Shown in pieces: positions 1-10,705 of a stretch of DNA of 40,248 nt (position 1 is the stretch's first letter; the number at the start of each line of letters is the position of its first letter). The DNA comes from Didymodactylos carnosus (lineage: Eukaryota > Rotifera > Eurotatoria > Philodinida > Philodinidae). Under the pieces are notes generated by a model that had not been told where the DNA came from, made no database searches, and saw nothing but the letters and a program-made list of their open reading frames with translations. The stretch lies in contig CAJNOQ010000838.1 of NCBI GenBank assembly GCA_905250885.1, forward strand, positions 1 to 40,248, given 5' to 3'. A program made the translations under genes and the position numbers.

Positions 1-351
1 ATATGGTAGTCTACAATCAACTTTTAAGGCGCAGAAATATTAAAAACTAAATAGCGAATTGTTCCTGATCAGTTCGAGTCGTTATCTTCTCACAAATATA
101 TAGGGCCATTTTCTTGCAGAAACCGTCTCCTGTCCTTTACAGAACTAATTAAAATTGTAGCATCTCATCAACGAGAACAGTTCTTTAAGTTCGATACTCC
201 ATTAAACTTGAAGCTAATCTTCTCGCTTTAAACATAAGCATTTGGCAAGTAGCATATTTTAAAAATACAGGACGCTCCTTGAAACAAGCTCTAAGCGCTA
301 CGTACGTTTAGAGAATAATTGAACGTACTGTAAATATAAAATATATCTTAC

Positions 352-1851
352 CTTTTGTTCTTCAACAATAACAATTTGTCCGTCATACTGTTTTGTATTA
401 TCAATTGGTTCAAAAGTAAAATTATCTCTATAACGTGAATTTAGTACAGCAGAAGCTAATGTTGGTCCACATGACACTAATTCTCCACGCTGAAATTGTT
501 GAGAAAATAATTAGTCAAAATTATGTAAACTCCATATGATAAATGAAACAAATTGACTATACATACTTTGAATGTTATTGTATTATCAAATAAAAAGGCA
601 TCTTCAAAATCTGGAATTCCACTTTCATATGTTAGTAAATATGGAATATTTATTTCAGCTTCGTTCAATGGAATTTTGAATAAACGAAACGTAGCCGATA
701 CGAAACGAATGTTTCCTGAGAAATGTGAAAAAAATATCGTGAAAAAGAGTATTTTAGAGAAGTACACAGGCGTACCAACTAATTTCTTTAAATCGTCATT
801 TGTAATATCAATTTGTTGAGCGGTGACAAGTCGTGGAGTTGTAAAACCGGCTTCGGTTGCATATAGAACCAAATCTTCCCATTTGATAGCTCCAGACAAA
901 CATTCTCCTAAAATAAAAACTTAAATTTATCATTCACAATTATACTACGATCATCACTTACCCCACAGTATTTTATTGTTACGTAAGTCTTCTGATATTG
1001 TTTGATCAGCATAGACATCAGAAAAATAAAATTCACCACCAGGCTAAAAAAGAACAAAATTCATATTTGAAAATAGAAAAAATAAAATGAACCATTAGTC
1101 TTACTTTCAGTACTTTCCAAACTTCGTTGATAACCGCTTTTTTATCTGGAGTCAAATTGATCACACAATTAGAACTTAAGAAAAAAACTCAAAATTTCAT
1201 TAGTCTATGAAAATAAGTAGCAGAGGGCTTACACGACAACATCAAAAAAATTTTCATTTATACCAAGCGCCGTTAGATTTTCTATTTTTCCTTCAATAAA
1301 TTTAACGTTTGATTCTTTGTAATTAAACTTCTTCATATGATAATCAATATGTTGACGAGCAACATCAATCTATAAAAACAAAAAATTTCATAAATCCTTT
1401 TTCTGTATTTTTCTATGATTAACTCTTACCTGTTCTTTTGTCATATCAACTCCGACTACAAAACCTTGTGGACCAACAAGACGTGACAATATGTAAACCT
1501 ACACATAGTAATTTTTGTCAATTATATTTTACAAAAAAAAGGAAAACGTACTTACATCTCGACCCGAACCACATCCTAAATCTAAAACTTTACAATTTTC
1601 CAACTTTGGAGGAAAAACAAGTCCGCAGCCATAATATCTACATAAAAAGATCCAATCGATATTTCTAACATAGATAATCATTTGGGTGTTATCAAATACT
1701 TTGCTTGAACATCTGGATGAATATCTTTTAGGATACTTTTGATAGAATGTGGTGTCGATCCTTTTGTACAGCAAGCACTTGTCTTTAAATCATAAGTCGA
1801 TTTTAATTCTTTACTGTAATAATCTTGTACATTGCTATGATAATTAGCCAT
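352..1851 (-). CDS. AS3MT: Arsenite methyltransferase (AS3MT), nine exons, 3' end unresolved
   Basis: This enzyme transfers methyl groups from S-adenosylmethionine to trivalent arsenic in the cytosol. I read exons at 1851-1700, 1637-1556, 1498-1430, 1369-1233, 1174-1105, 1043-962, 907-776, 715-567 and 489-352. All join in frame with GT/AG borders and introns of 54-77 nt, giving 337 residues; the human protein has about 375. The SAM-binding motif LDLGCGSGRD is at residues 69-78. Four cysteines known to matter in the family appear in context: CC at 27-28, YYGCG (C55), SNCVIN (C150) and GECLSG (C200). RFVSATFRLFK marks the C-terminal region. The start was chosen because MANYHSN directly precedes the conserved N-terminal block. 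After residue 337 a good donor (GTAAGA) follows, so the last 30-40 residues lie in another exon below position 351, which I could not place, or off the contig. The gene is divergent from POLE4. Confidence 0.93.
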
Positions 1852-3407
1852 TACTATTGAAATGAAATCTACAAATGATCGATGAATTTATAAATGAGTG
1901 AGGCTTCTGCGTATGAACAACCTTTATATGAAATTAAAAATATACACTTTGATAGAATGAGCAAAGAAAAAGTAATGAGTTTGGACAAGTAAACAAGTTT
2001 GACAATAAATTAACAGTAAGTGAAAACAACTCTATTTGAAAGACTGCACACATTGTATTTATCAGTGATTATTTTTATTGTGTTATGCTCTACATTTTGA
2101 AGCACGTGTAAACACGTGCAACGGAAATCTTTTGACCCATATTGTTCAAGATTTTTAGCAGTGTGCGAAAAGAGAACGAAAACAACAACTACTTTTTTAT
2201 AGTCTGGATAACATACCGTCAGAACTAACTGTGGCGAGTGACTGTATCTTATCCTGGCCCTCTTGCATCTATTCGTCAAAATTCAAATATGAAACAACCA
2301 AGGATAATAAACCTGGACACAAAACTGTTTTCTAAGGCCTTGTCTACACTACAAAAGTTAAAGGAGCTTTAAGCAATTCTATTGGCTTAAACTAACTTTT
2401 AGCCAATAGAATTCCTTAAAGCTCCTTTAACTTTTGTAGTGTAGACAAGGCCTAATTCATTCAAACTCTTTCACTAGAAAAAATTAAGTCAAATCAAAGC
2501 ATCGATAAATTTTATCCATAAATCTCTGCTATCAAAGTGAAATTTCGAATTTTTGCGACGATTCTAGCGTTTATGGATAGAAATTTATGAATGCCTTGGC
2601 TTGACAAAAAAATTAATAGCAGAAAGAAAAACAGTAATGAAGGGCGCTACAATCATTGTGTCTAATCACTTATGTTCGTCACGAGCAAAAGTTTATTAAA
2701 AAGTTTTTCATTTATTGAATTCAATTATTTAAACAACAAATTTTTGTTTTCAACTGATGAAGATTGGATGGTCTACACTTCGAAATTATTTCAGTTACGT
2801 GCTGAGCGTCAAATCACGTCTGTTTTGAGGTTTTGGGTCTCGAAGAACTAAAAAAATGGCGGCATAAGAAAAATACAAAAAATAATAATAATGAGCTCTA
2901 ACTTATATCATAGATGCCTTTCGAGACATAATATAGCAGCAGCAGAAGTTATTAGAAGCAACGTAACGTTCAATAGATCAACACAATAGTTTGATTGTAA
3001 CGACCCTATTGTTTGTTTGTCCTGCACGTATCTTAACCCAGCTAGATGAATATATGACTGGTTACTGCGTATTCTGAGTTTGTTACGGGATTTGTATCAA
3101 AATTATTTCTTCGTTCGTTTCGACCATCAAAGACTGTCGGTACTGTCTTTTTTGTGATCAGAGACTGATTGCATTCAGTAAATTCTAACACGCAGATGTA
3201 CACGGATGATTAATCAAGATCTAACAGATTTATGTAGATATTCTTGGATAAGGTTGAGGGTTGACATGTTTAAAATGGTCAGAGTATACTTACTTTAGAA
3301 TCTAGAGCACTCCATATTTTTTTTTATAAATCACGGATTGTATCTAACTTTCTTGTCGACATGTTTTCAACGACATGTTTTAGAATTATTTTTTTCAGAA
3401 TTTTTCC
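1852..3407. other. Intergenic region between divergent AS3MT and POLE4
   Basis: No coding region is convincing here. An open frame at 2010-2279 on the minus strand has no recognisable similarity. The stretch must hold promoters for both flanking genes and contains the palindromic MITE at 2336-2452. A pyrimidine tract ending in CAG at 3396-3398 lies 9 nt before the POLE4 start codon and looks like a 3' splice site. Confidence 0.6.
2336..2452. mobile_element. Tourist-like (PIF/Harbinger-type) MITE, near-perfect palindrome
   Basis: This is a 117-bp palindrome whose arms of about 54 bp both begin GGCCTTGTCTACACTACAAA and differ at about one base plus a small indel near the loop. It is flanked on both sides by TAA (2333-2335 and 2453-2455), a 3-bp target-site duplication. 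A GGCC terminus with a TAA duplication is the hallmark of Tourist-type MITEs mobilised by PIF/Harbinger transposases. No transposase is present in the window. An older relative lies at 37198-37346. The near-identity of the arms suggests recent insertion or correction between arms. Confidence 0.82.
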
Positions 3408-3800
3408 ATGGAATCATCAATAACTGCTGATTCTTTAAACAGAAATGATGATCAATTGCGTGATATTGAAGAAAAAACATTGGAAATTTTACTGGTTGAT
3501 AAAGAGCCTGAGAAAGAACAAGAACAAGAGGAAAAGACAACAACAGTCAATCATAAATATCAGTTACCACTATCAAAAGTAAAAGCCATCGCTAAACTTG
3601 ATCCTGATATGAACATGATAAGCCAAGAAAGTGTATTAGTTTTAACTCATGCTACCGAACATTTTATTCGTTTATTAACAAATAATTCTTATACGTCGAT
3701 GAAACATTGTGGAGGGAAAAAATTGGATCGTGTTCACGTATTTAGTGTAATTAACAATATGCCATTATATGAATTTTTGGATGGTGTATTTGATAACTAA
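3408..3800 (+). CDS. POLE4: DNA polymerase epsilon subunit 4 (histone-fold protein)
   Basis: This is a single-exon protein of 130 residues. Residues 1-50 are acidic and low in complexity, rich in Glu, Lys and Gln. Residues 53-126 are a histone fold starting LPLSKVKAIAKLDPD, followed by the long central helix (ESVLVLTHATEHFIRLL) and ending YEFLDGVF. The LPLSxVKA...DPD pattern and the FLDG ending match POLE4/Dpb3 better than its paralogue CHRAC1 (LPLSRIR...). POLE4 pairs with POLE3 and binds H3-H4 at the leading-strand replisome. A 3' splice site is visible 9 nt upstream of the ATG, so a 5' leader is probably added by cis- or trans-splicing. CHRAC1 or an NF-YC-like protein is the alternative; the family is sure, the exact orthologue likely. 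Confidence 0.85.
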   Translation: MESSITADSLNRNDDQLRDIEEKTLEILLVDKEPEKEQEQEEKTTTVNHKYQLPLSKVKAIAKLDPDMNMISQESVLVLTHATEHFIRLLTNNSYTSMKHCGGKKLDRVHVFSVINNMPLYEFLDGVFDN

Positions 3801-4331
3801 ATATTTGGTATTTTCTCAGAATTTGTATGTAAATAATGTATAGAAAGATGCTCTGTATCTATCTTATTTCTATAAAACGGTAGACAAATGATGTAATGAG
3901 TTGACTACGTTTCTGAAACAGTACAGTCTGCGTTTTGTTTTCCAAAAAGTTGCATTATCGAAACAATCTCATGAAATGCTCTGTTACTATAGTATATGCA
4001 TGTATTTAACGTGCTTTTCATTTACATTCTAGATATTTTTTTCTTCTGCCAAATCATTTTAGCTAAATGGGTCTGATTTTTTTTCTCGCATTACTTAGTT
4101 TCTCAAATTTGTTTTGTATTCGGAAAACTTAATCATTAAAGTAAGTGCTGTTCGTTTTCTTTTCGATGCTAAATTGAATATTTTTTTATTTTACAGATGT
4201 CTTGAGATATCGGCTTTGGTGTGATTACTTTTTTTAATATAGTGCAAGTCAAGCAATATCTTGGTAAGCTAGTGTTCGATTGTCAGAAACAGAAAAACTT
4301 TTACAGTTTCTTTTTGTTTTTATAGAGAATA
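3801..4331. other. Intergenic, POLE4 3' flank and upstream of the TBC gene
   Basis: I see no gene in this stretch. A pyrimidine-rich tract ending in TATAG at 4321-4325 lies 6 nt before the next ATG and looks like a 3' splice acceptor. No canonical AATAAA is obvious shortly after the POLE4 stop. Confidence 0.5.
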
Positions 4332-7164
4332 ATGTCAGTTAAAAAACAGATTGTAAATGGATCTAACACACATTTTCATTCGTCTCCTCCTCCACCTCCT
4401 TTACCAATGCCACCTTCTTCACCATCATTAACAAAAGTCAATAAACCAGCGAGTACCGTGATAGCAAAGCAAAATGACGAACGTGAAAAACTATTTCTTT
4501 TGTACGAAAGTAGTGGAACTACGGCGGGTGATGACTCTGCTGCTGCTGCGAATATGCAGTCTCAACGTTTATCCGATGTGGATACAAATTGTATTGATCA
4601 TTACGGATTCATTCATGAAAAACCACTTACAACAATGTCCGTTAATGAACGAAAACAAATCCAAAATGAAATAAAACGAAGTGAACGATGGCAAAAAATG
4701 TTACAAAAATGGACACAACTCACACGACAAAGTGAACAATTACGTCGACGCATTTATAAAGGCATTCCATCATCTTTACGTGGAGCATTTTGGTCAAAAC
4801 TATTGAATTTAGACGAACAATTACGTATTCATAAAGGACATTATGAACTATTAAAAACTAAAGCCCGTTTAACATCTACATATCTTGTACAAATTGATTT
4901 AGATGTTCATCGGACATACCGAAATCATCAAATGTTTTGCAATCGATATTGTTTGCGACAAAAACATTTATTTTCAATTTTAGCTGCGTATAGGTAAGAA
5001 CGAACATCTTTTGTCGTTTGGGCATTAGAACATTCTTTTTTTTTCTAAAATTTTAGTGTATATAATACAGAAATAGGCTATTGTCAAGTAAGTGTGCACT
5101 AGACTGGAATATATAGACCATATTCCAGCCGATAAAACCTCCCATCAATGGTTTTTTTCAATCAATTTCTTTATAGGGCATGAATCAGATAGTTGCATTT
5201 CTACTGCTATATTTACCTGAAGAAGAAACATTTTGGGTGAGTATTTTAGTCATACACCCTTTGATTTTAGATTAAAAAAAGGTCTCAATTTTAGGCATTA
5301 TCTCAATTAATAACCAAGGCACCCTACACAACGTTTGGATTTTTTGTGCCATCTTTTCCAAAATTATTTCGTTTTCAAGAACATTTTGAAAAGATCATGA
5401 AAAAAATGTTACCAAAAGTATACAAACATTTTAATCAATATCAATTGGAAAGTAATCTTTTTACAATAAGATGGTTTATGTTATGTTATTTAGGTGAGTA
5501 CATCATTACACTATTAAATTCGTTCTGTTGTTTTCGACCAAACTGAATTATGAAAAAAAACTATCAGCAATTTTATTCTTCTAAAATCTCTCATGCCTTA
5601 AAATTTCAAGAATATGGGAATAAACCTTTTTGCATTCTTCTCTACAAATCTATTGTCAATCGCCTCAAAGAGCTTACAACGTCAAGAAATATGATTATTA
5701 TTTTCCGATAGTTTTAGACAGATGAATTGTCAAACAGAACTTGATGAAATTAGAAAATGACTTTTTATCACGGCTAGAAGTGAGACCTAATTTTGATAGA
5801 TAAATATGTGAAAAGAAAATGTATGCCTCGATTGGGATCATCTGATAGCAGGACGGAAACTCTAACCATTGAGCTACCAAAGCATAATCTAACATACACT
5901 CTCAGTTCACATGAATGATTTAATTTAATTTTTAATGATTTAATGAATGATTTGTCTATCAAATTAGGTCTTACTTCTAGCCGTGTTAAAAATTCATTTT
6001 CTAATTTTATTCTGTTTCACAATTCATCTGTTTATACTATCTCAGCACATAAATAACAGGCATAACAAATCTGCGAGAGATTCTATACTCTTGCAGTGAG
6101 GTCAACAGTACCACTACTCCTTGTACGAGGGATACTTCATTAGTGTTCGAGACTCTTATAGTTAAATCATCCATGGGAACTGAGAGTGTATCTTAGATCA
6201 TACTTCGATAGATTAAAATTATGTCTCAGCTCTAACCGTGTTAAAAATTCATTTTCTGATTATTTTAGATTGTTTACCGTTTGAACTTGTCTTACGGATA
6301 TGGGATATATATATGTTAGATGGTGAACAAGTATTATTAACAATGGCATATTGTATTTTAAAAATAAATCGAAAAAAATTAATCCATTTAAAAACATTTG
6401 ATAATTTAAATACATTTCTAAAAAATGAATTACGTCAAAATTTTGGTAATACTACTTTGACATATGATGAAATAATAGAAGAATTAAATGTTTGCCATGA
6501 TAAATTAAAACAAAATAATCTTTTACATTTACCACCATTAAAAGAAAATGAAATACCATCAAAACCATTTAATATTTCGATGAGTGATGTAACAACATTA
6601 AATTCAAAAGTTGAAAATGAAAGTATGTAATTTTTAAATAATGAAAAAATTGTAATAAGCATGAGTAATGTTTATATTTTAGTTGATCATTCACTATCAC
6701 CACGAATATTAACAACAAAAATGCCGTCAAAAGAAGAGACAAAAATACATGATACATCTGTTGGACCCGATCAATATTTAGAAATAAAACGTAGTCATAT
6801 ACCCATGCATAATAATTATGTAGGAAATGATTATGATAGTTTATCGAATACTGATCGTTCAGTCACTGGTACTGGTAATGAACAACATTATCATCGTTTT
6901 GGTATTGATAATAATCGTTTATTAACAGAAAATAAAATTTCAAAAACAATCGATATTGATGATGAACATATTCGAATATCAAAAATGATTACAACAACAT
7001 TTTTAAATAATAATAGATTAAAACGTTCACCATCATTTTATGATAATGTTGTAGACAATGAATGTGATGATGTAACAATAGGTGATAAACCGTCATACTG
7101 TTTTTATACTGGTCAAGAAGCAGTGCCTGTTCAACATTATGTATTCGATACGAACATTAGATAG
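4332..7164 (+). CDS. USP6NL: TBC-domain Rab GTPase-activating protein, USP6NL/RN-tre-like, six exons
   Basis: It should accelerate GTP hydrolysis on Rab GTPases in membrane traffic. Exons are 4332-4993, 5057-5087 (a 31-nt microexon), 5177-5236, 5295-5493, 6269-6622 and 6683-7164. They join in frame to give 595 residues. The N-terminus holds a Pro-rich stretch (residues 19-32). The TBC domain begins at IYKGIPSSLRG (141-151). It contains the arginine-finger motif IDLDVHRT (188-195, Arg194) and the glutamine-finger motif GYCQG (228-232, Gln231). Both catalytic residues are present, so the GAP should be active. Later blocks CYLDCLPFEL and the RIWDIYMLDGEQVL segment match USP6NL/TBC1D3-type TBC domains. 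The C-terminal 160 residues (exon 6) are polar and unrecognised. Intron 4 is 775 nt against 58-89 nt for the others, because repeats occupy it. Confidence 0.9.
5717..6268. repeat. Inverted and direct repeats filling intron 4 of the TBC gene
   Basis: Positions 5717-5805 and 5954-6031 are inverted copies of one sequence containing ATTAGGTCT...CTTCTAGCCGTG and TCATTTTCTAATTT. A third, partial copy in the direct orientation runs from about 6205 to the splice acceptor at 6268. A second inverted pair (ACACTCTCAGTTC) lies at 5895-5912 and 6174-6191. The arrangement looks like nested insertion of a MITE-like element or foldback duplication. I could not define clean ends or a target duplication. Confidence 0.6.
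5820..5884 (-). repeat. tRNA-like sequence, possible SINE head or tRNA fossil
   Basis: On the minus strand, TGCTTTGGTAGCTCAATGG followed by TTAGAGT closely resembles the 5' half of a tRNA gene. It has a 7-nt acceptor arm, an A-box and a D-stem in which GCTC pairs with GAGT (one G-T wobble). The downstream half is degraded: I find no convincing anticodon stem and only a weak B-box. It is therefore not a functional tRNA gene. It may be a tRNA-derived SINE remnant within the intronic repeat. Confidence 0.3.
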
Positions 7165-8053
7165 TGAATATGTCTTTCTTTTTTTCTCTTCTCCTCTCTC
7201 TCTCTCTCTCTTTCTCTCACGAAGTGATAATAGCATAACAGTGAATTTGTTTATTTGTATTTTATGATGTCAGGGAAACAATGACTATACATATTTTAAA
7301 TAATAGCGTCAATCCAAGAGATGTAAATTGAATGATGATGACGCGTCAGATTTCTTATTTTTTATCCTATTTATTTGTTCATTATTCATTGCTTTTTCTT
7401 TTTAAAAGTAATTTTATTTGTGAACAATCATATTGCTTGAATTAAAAGCATATTATTAAGCAAGAACAGTCTTTTGTATATGTTTTGAGTAATATAAATA
7501 TATAAGATGATCGAGAAGAAATGCATAATATAACTCATTATTGCTTTAATTTTTGTTTTTTGTATCTTTATAGAACAGGTGTACTGTTTGTTGTTGTTTT
7601 TTCCATTCTTTTTTCACTCTCGGTGTTTTGTAATTGGCAGTAAGATGAGTTAAAAAATTATTAGTAAATATAATGATGAAGATATTAACGTCTTTGCTTA
7701 ATAACTAGATCATATGTTAGATGCGTGACATATGGTGCAAACAAGGAACGGTTAACTAAGAGAGAGCGATAATTGTTACTTTTTCGTATGCTGACCGTCG
7801 GAAATGGATAAATATTTTGTAATTTTAAGTTCTACATATTCAGTATAGAAGGTTACGATTGATCTACTATGCAATTTTTATTCTTCTACAAAACTATGTA
7901 GAACCTACGTCTGACCATGTTTCATTGATAGTCAATAAAACAAAGCACTCATCCAGTCAGTCATGTTTGTGATTTTTAGCCTTTCTGAAAGAAAGCATGA
8001 ACAATCTTGACAGAAATTTGTTTTTATTTCTATTTAGATCAAAAAAACAAATT
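7165..8053. other. Intergenic between TBC gene and misato
   Basis: A TC microsatellite runs at about 7190-7218, directly after the TBC stop codon. An AATAAA at about 7934 could serve the TBC transcript. A 3' splice-site-like TATTTAG ends at 8037, 16 nt before the misato start codon. I see no gene here. Confidence 0.5.
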
Positions 8054-9559
8054 ATGCCGTCATCTAGTCGAGAAATTGTTACAATTCAAGTTGGACATTA
8101 TTCAAATTATATCGGTGCACATTTATGGAATAATTTTGATATAGAATCGTCGATGAATGCTTATAATTCATCATTCTTTAACATTAATGAAAATAAATGT
8201 ACACCTCGTTTAATTTTATTTGATCAACGAGGTGCATTAAAAGAGCTGTCAAATGTCACTGATTCTTCTTCTGATCTATCGTGTGAATTAGACATGAATA
8301 CAGAATACATAGATTGTTCAAATGGAAATAATGAAAAATTAAATTATTTGAAAGAATTTGATAATGATAATAAAAAACAAGAAATTGAACCGATAAATTT
8401 TGAACAATCGATTCAATCATGGCCAGATTTTTTACGAACAAAATCAACGTTTAATCCACGTTCATCAATAACATTGCAAGATCACTGGCATAATGATAAT
8501 GATAATAGCAATGAACAATTTGATATTTATCATGCTGGTGTTCAAGCATACAAACAACAATTTGATCAAATTGAAGAAACATTTCATTATTTTCTCGAAC
8601 AATGTGATTGTCTTCAAGGTTTTCGTTGTTTATGTGATACAAATGATGGATTTTCTGGTTTATATTCAAATATTCAAGATTATCTATATGAAGAATGTCC
8701 AAAACGTCCAACATTTACATATTTAAGTTTTAAACCAAGAACCAATTCAAAACATAATCAAACGGATCTAATAAATTTTTGTTTGACATTGACTAACTCA
8801 TTATGTACAAATGAAATGCCAACAATACCATTGAGTCTTCAATATCCATTAGAATCAAGTGATCAAAAAATTCATTTTCCATCATTTAATTATGATTCAA
8901 CATCGTTTTATCAAACAAGTTTTCTTCTCAGTATAGTTATTCAACATTCTTTAATTTCATCAACATTCACATACGATATGTTAACTGATCGACTCTGTCC
9001 AAAAAAAAATTATCTGTTATCATTATCATCTTTGTTACCATTTGATTTAAATTCATCGTCGACATTATTAACTTATTTACAAAATCGTGATCTATTTTCA
9101 TCCTTGATAAATTTAACACCATTTATTAAACAAAAAATGGACAATGAACTATTGGCTTGTCATTGTTTTATTCGTGGTATTGATCAACACTATTTATACA
9201 ATCCACATACTACTCAATCTACAATTCAATTTCATTCCGCTTCAGATTTAATTGATACTTACTTTTTTGAACAGTATTCATCGACAATGATTTCCTCATC
9301 ATCATCATGGAAACAGAAGTTACAATTTCAATTACCCGATCCATTCACACAATTAAATAACAGTTCTCTCATGACAATTTTAAAAAATGATAAAAATAAT
9401 TCAAAATTATTTATGAATACGTTAATGAGTTATAAAAATATTTATTTAAACAATTATCATAAATTGTCAAAACGTTATGAAGAATATGGATTTGAATATG
9501 ATCAATTTGAACAAATGGAAACAAATCTAAAATATCTGAATGATTTGTACATATTGTAA
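8054..9559 (+). CDS. MSTO1: Misato homologue (mitochondrial distribution/morphology), single exon
   Basis: This 501-residue protein resembles misato, a tubulin/FtsZ-related protein that affects mitochondrial distribution and fusion and cell division. The N-terminus carries the diagnostic REIVTIQVGHYSNYIGAHLWN-like block (residues 6-26), followed by TPRLILFDQRGALKEL. Later blocks are SWPDFLRTK, a Cys-rich ECPxxP-type region and LEQCDCLQGFRCLCD...DGFSG near residues 180-203, which match the family's middle region. The extended frame begins at 7997. I chose the ATG at 8054 because similarity starts six residues later and a 3' splice-site-like sequence ends at 8037, placing the upstream codons outside the mature message. 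The gene has no introns, unlike its neighbours. Homopolymeric Asn, Asp and Ser stretches fill the poorly conserved loops. Confidence 0.9.
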   Translation: MPSSSREIVTIQVGHYSNYIGAHLWNNFDIESSMNAYNSSFFNINENKCTPRLILFDQRGALKELSNVTDSSSDLSCELDMNTEYIDCSNGNNEKLNYLKEFDNDNKKQEIEPINFEQSIQSWPDFLRTKSTFNPRSSITLQDHWHNDNDNSNEQFDIYHAGVQAYKQQFDQIEETFHYFLEQCDCLQGFRCLCDTNDGFSGLYSNIQDYLYEECPKRPTFTYLSFKPRTNSKHNQTDLINFCLTLTNSLCTNEMPTIPLSLQYPLESSDQKIHFPSFNYDSTSFYQTSFLLSIVIQHSLISSTFTYDMLTDRLCPKKNYLLSLSSLLPFDLNSSSTLLTYLQNRDLFSSLINLTPFIKQKMDNELLACHCFIRGIDQHYLYNPHTTQSTIQFHSASDLIDTYFFEQYSSTMISSSSSWKQKLQFQLPDPFTQLNNSSLMTILKNDKNNSKLFMNTLMSYKNIYLNNYHKLSKRYEEYGFEYDQFEQMETNLKYLNDLYIL

Positions 9560-9730
9560 TGATATCTTATGATAATCTTTTACCAGTGCGCATAATCTCC
9601 ATTAAAAAGTTATGAAAAGTCTCTTTTCTAGTCATTTTATTATTGTTGTTTTTATAAAAACTGTTATTCTACTTTTTTCTGTTTTTTACTTTGCATATGT
9701 TTACTATTTTTTTGTAAAAAAATAATGTCA

Positions 9731-9736
9731 AATAAA
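9731..9736 (+). terminator. Poly(A) signal AATAAA for misato
   Basis: This canonical hexamer lies about 170 nt after the misato stop codon, in a T/A-rich 3' flank. Confidence 0.5.
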
Positions 9737-10654
9737 ATAACTATGACATTTCACTCGTTGTGTAAAACGAGAGTTTCTTTCATATCAACTGATCTCCTTA
9801 CCTAAGACTGATTCTAAGACGACGCTAATATTGAATTTTCAAGTTTGTCAGGCGGAAGTGATGATAGTGCACAACGAAGTATCAGAAAATATTTTCGTGT
9901 TCTTACGATTGAGTCAACTGGGATTGAAACTGACTATGTACATAGGGAAAAAAAGACTATTTTTGTATTAAAATTAGCAAAAGAATCGTAGTAAAAGACC
10001 ATTCTGTGATTGGCACTTTTTTTTACATTTTTCATCGGATTTATTGGTCCTCGTGTGCAATGAATTCAATAGTGAGTTTTTGTATTTATAAGATCAAAAC
10101 AGCTGTTGTCATGTTTGTAACAAGAAATACGTCCTTAACTGATAGCACGACAATCTGTAGATGCCAATTGATTGACTTACTTGCCATTACTTGTAGTAGT
10201 GTTCTTTATTCTACTGTTGCAAGGAGAATTTTATTTAAATTTTATGTAATAAATCATGTTGACTGAAAATGCATATTTTTGCTTTTAATATTTTAGATTG
10301 AAATTGGATAATATCTGTGTTCTTATTTTTGTGTTTTAACACAGAATACTAATTCTCTTTATTTTCATTGAAAATTATTAATCCAACGTAAGTTTTAAAG
10401 GACGATTTACTTTTTGTATGAATTTATACATCATGTAAATTAATCACCTTGATCAACCTCAAAGAATAAAAGCTAAAACAATGGGGAACAAGCCTTAATG
10501 TGTACTGTTTCTGACAAAGAGAGAGAAAATCTCCAAATTCTACCTGAACTCAAGGCAGGAAAATCATTGATGATTCAAAACATCAATGATTGAAAAAGAA
10601 AGTGTAAAAAGAAAAGCACATTCGCCTTGATCATATGCGTACGAGAAAACAAAA

Positions 10655-10705
10655 GGAGAGAGAAAATGAGAGAGTAAAAGAGAGAGAGAAAGAGAGAAAA
10701 AAAAA
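10655..10705. repeat. GA-rich microsatellite
   Basis: This is an imperfect GAGA tract ending in a run of A. Such tracts can bind GAGA-type factors, but nothing here shows it. Confidence 0.7.

Noticed and set aside
553-819. Plus-strand frame opposite AS3MT
   Set aside because: It is a shadow of AS3MT exons with no similarity of its own.
477-899. Open frame read as one uninterrupted protein on the minus strand
   Set aside because: It runs through two AS3MT introns. The family pattern requires splicing at 776/715 and 567/489.
7997-8053. Upstream start codon for misato
   Set aside because: Family similarity begins after 8054, and a 3' splice-site-like sequence at 8037 separates the upstream codons from the message.
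10006-10266. 86-residue frame in the long gene-free stretch
   Set aside because: It has no similarity, no splice context and a composition typical of T-rich non-coding DNA.
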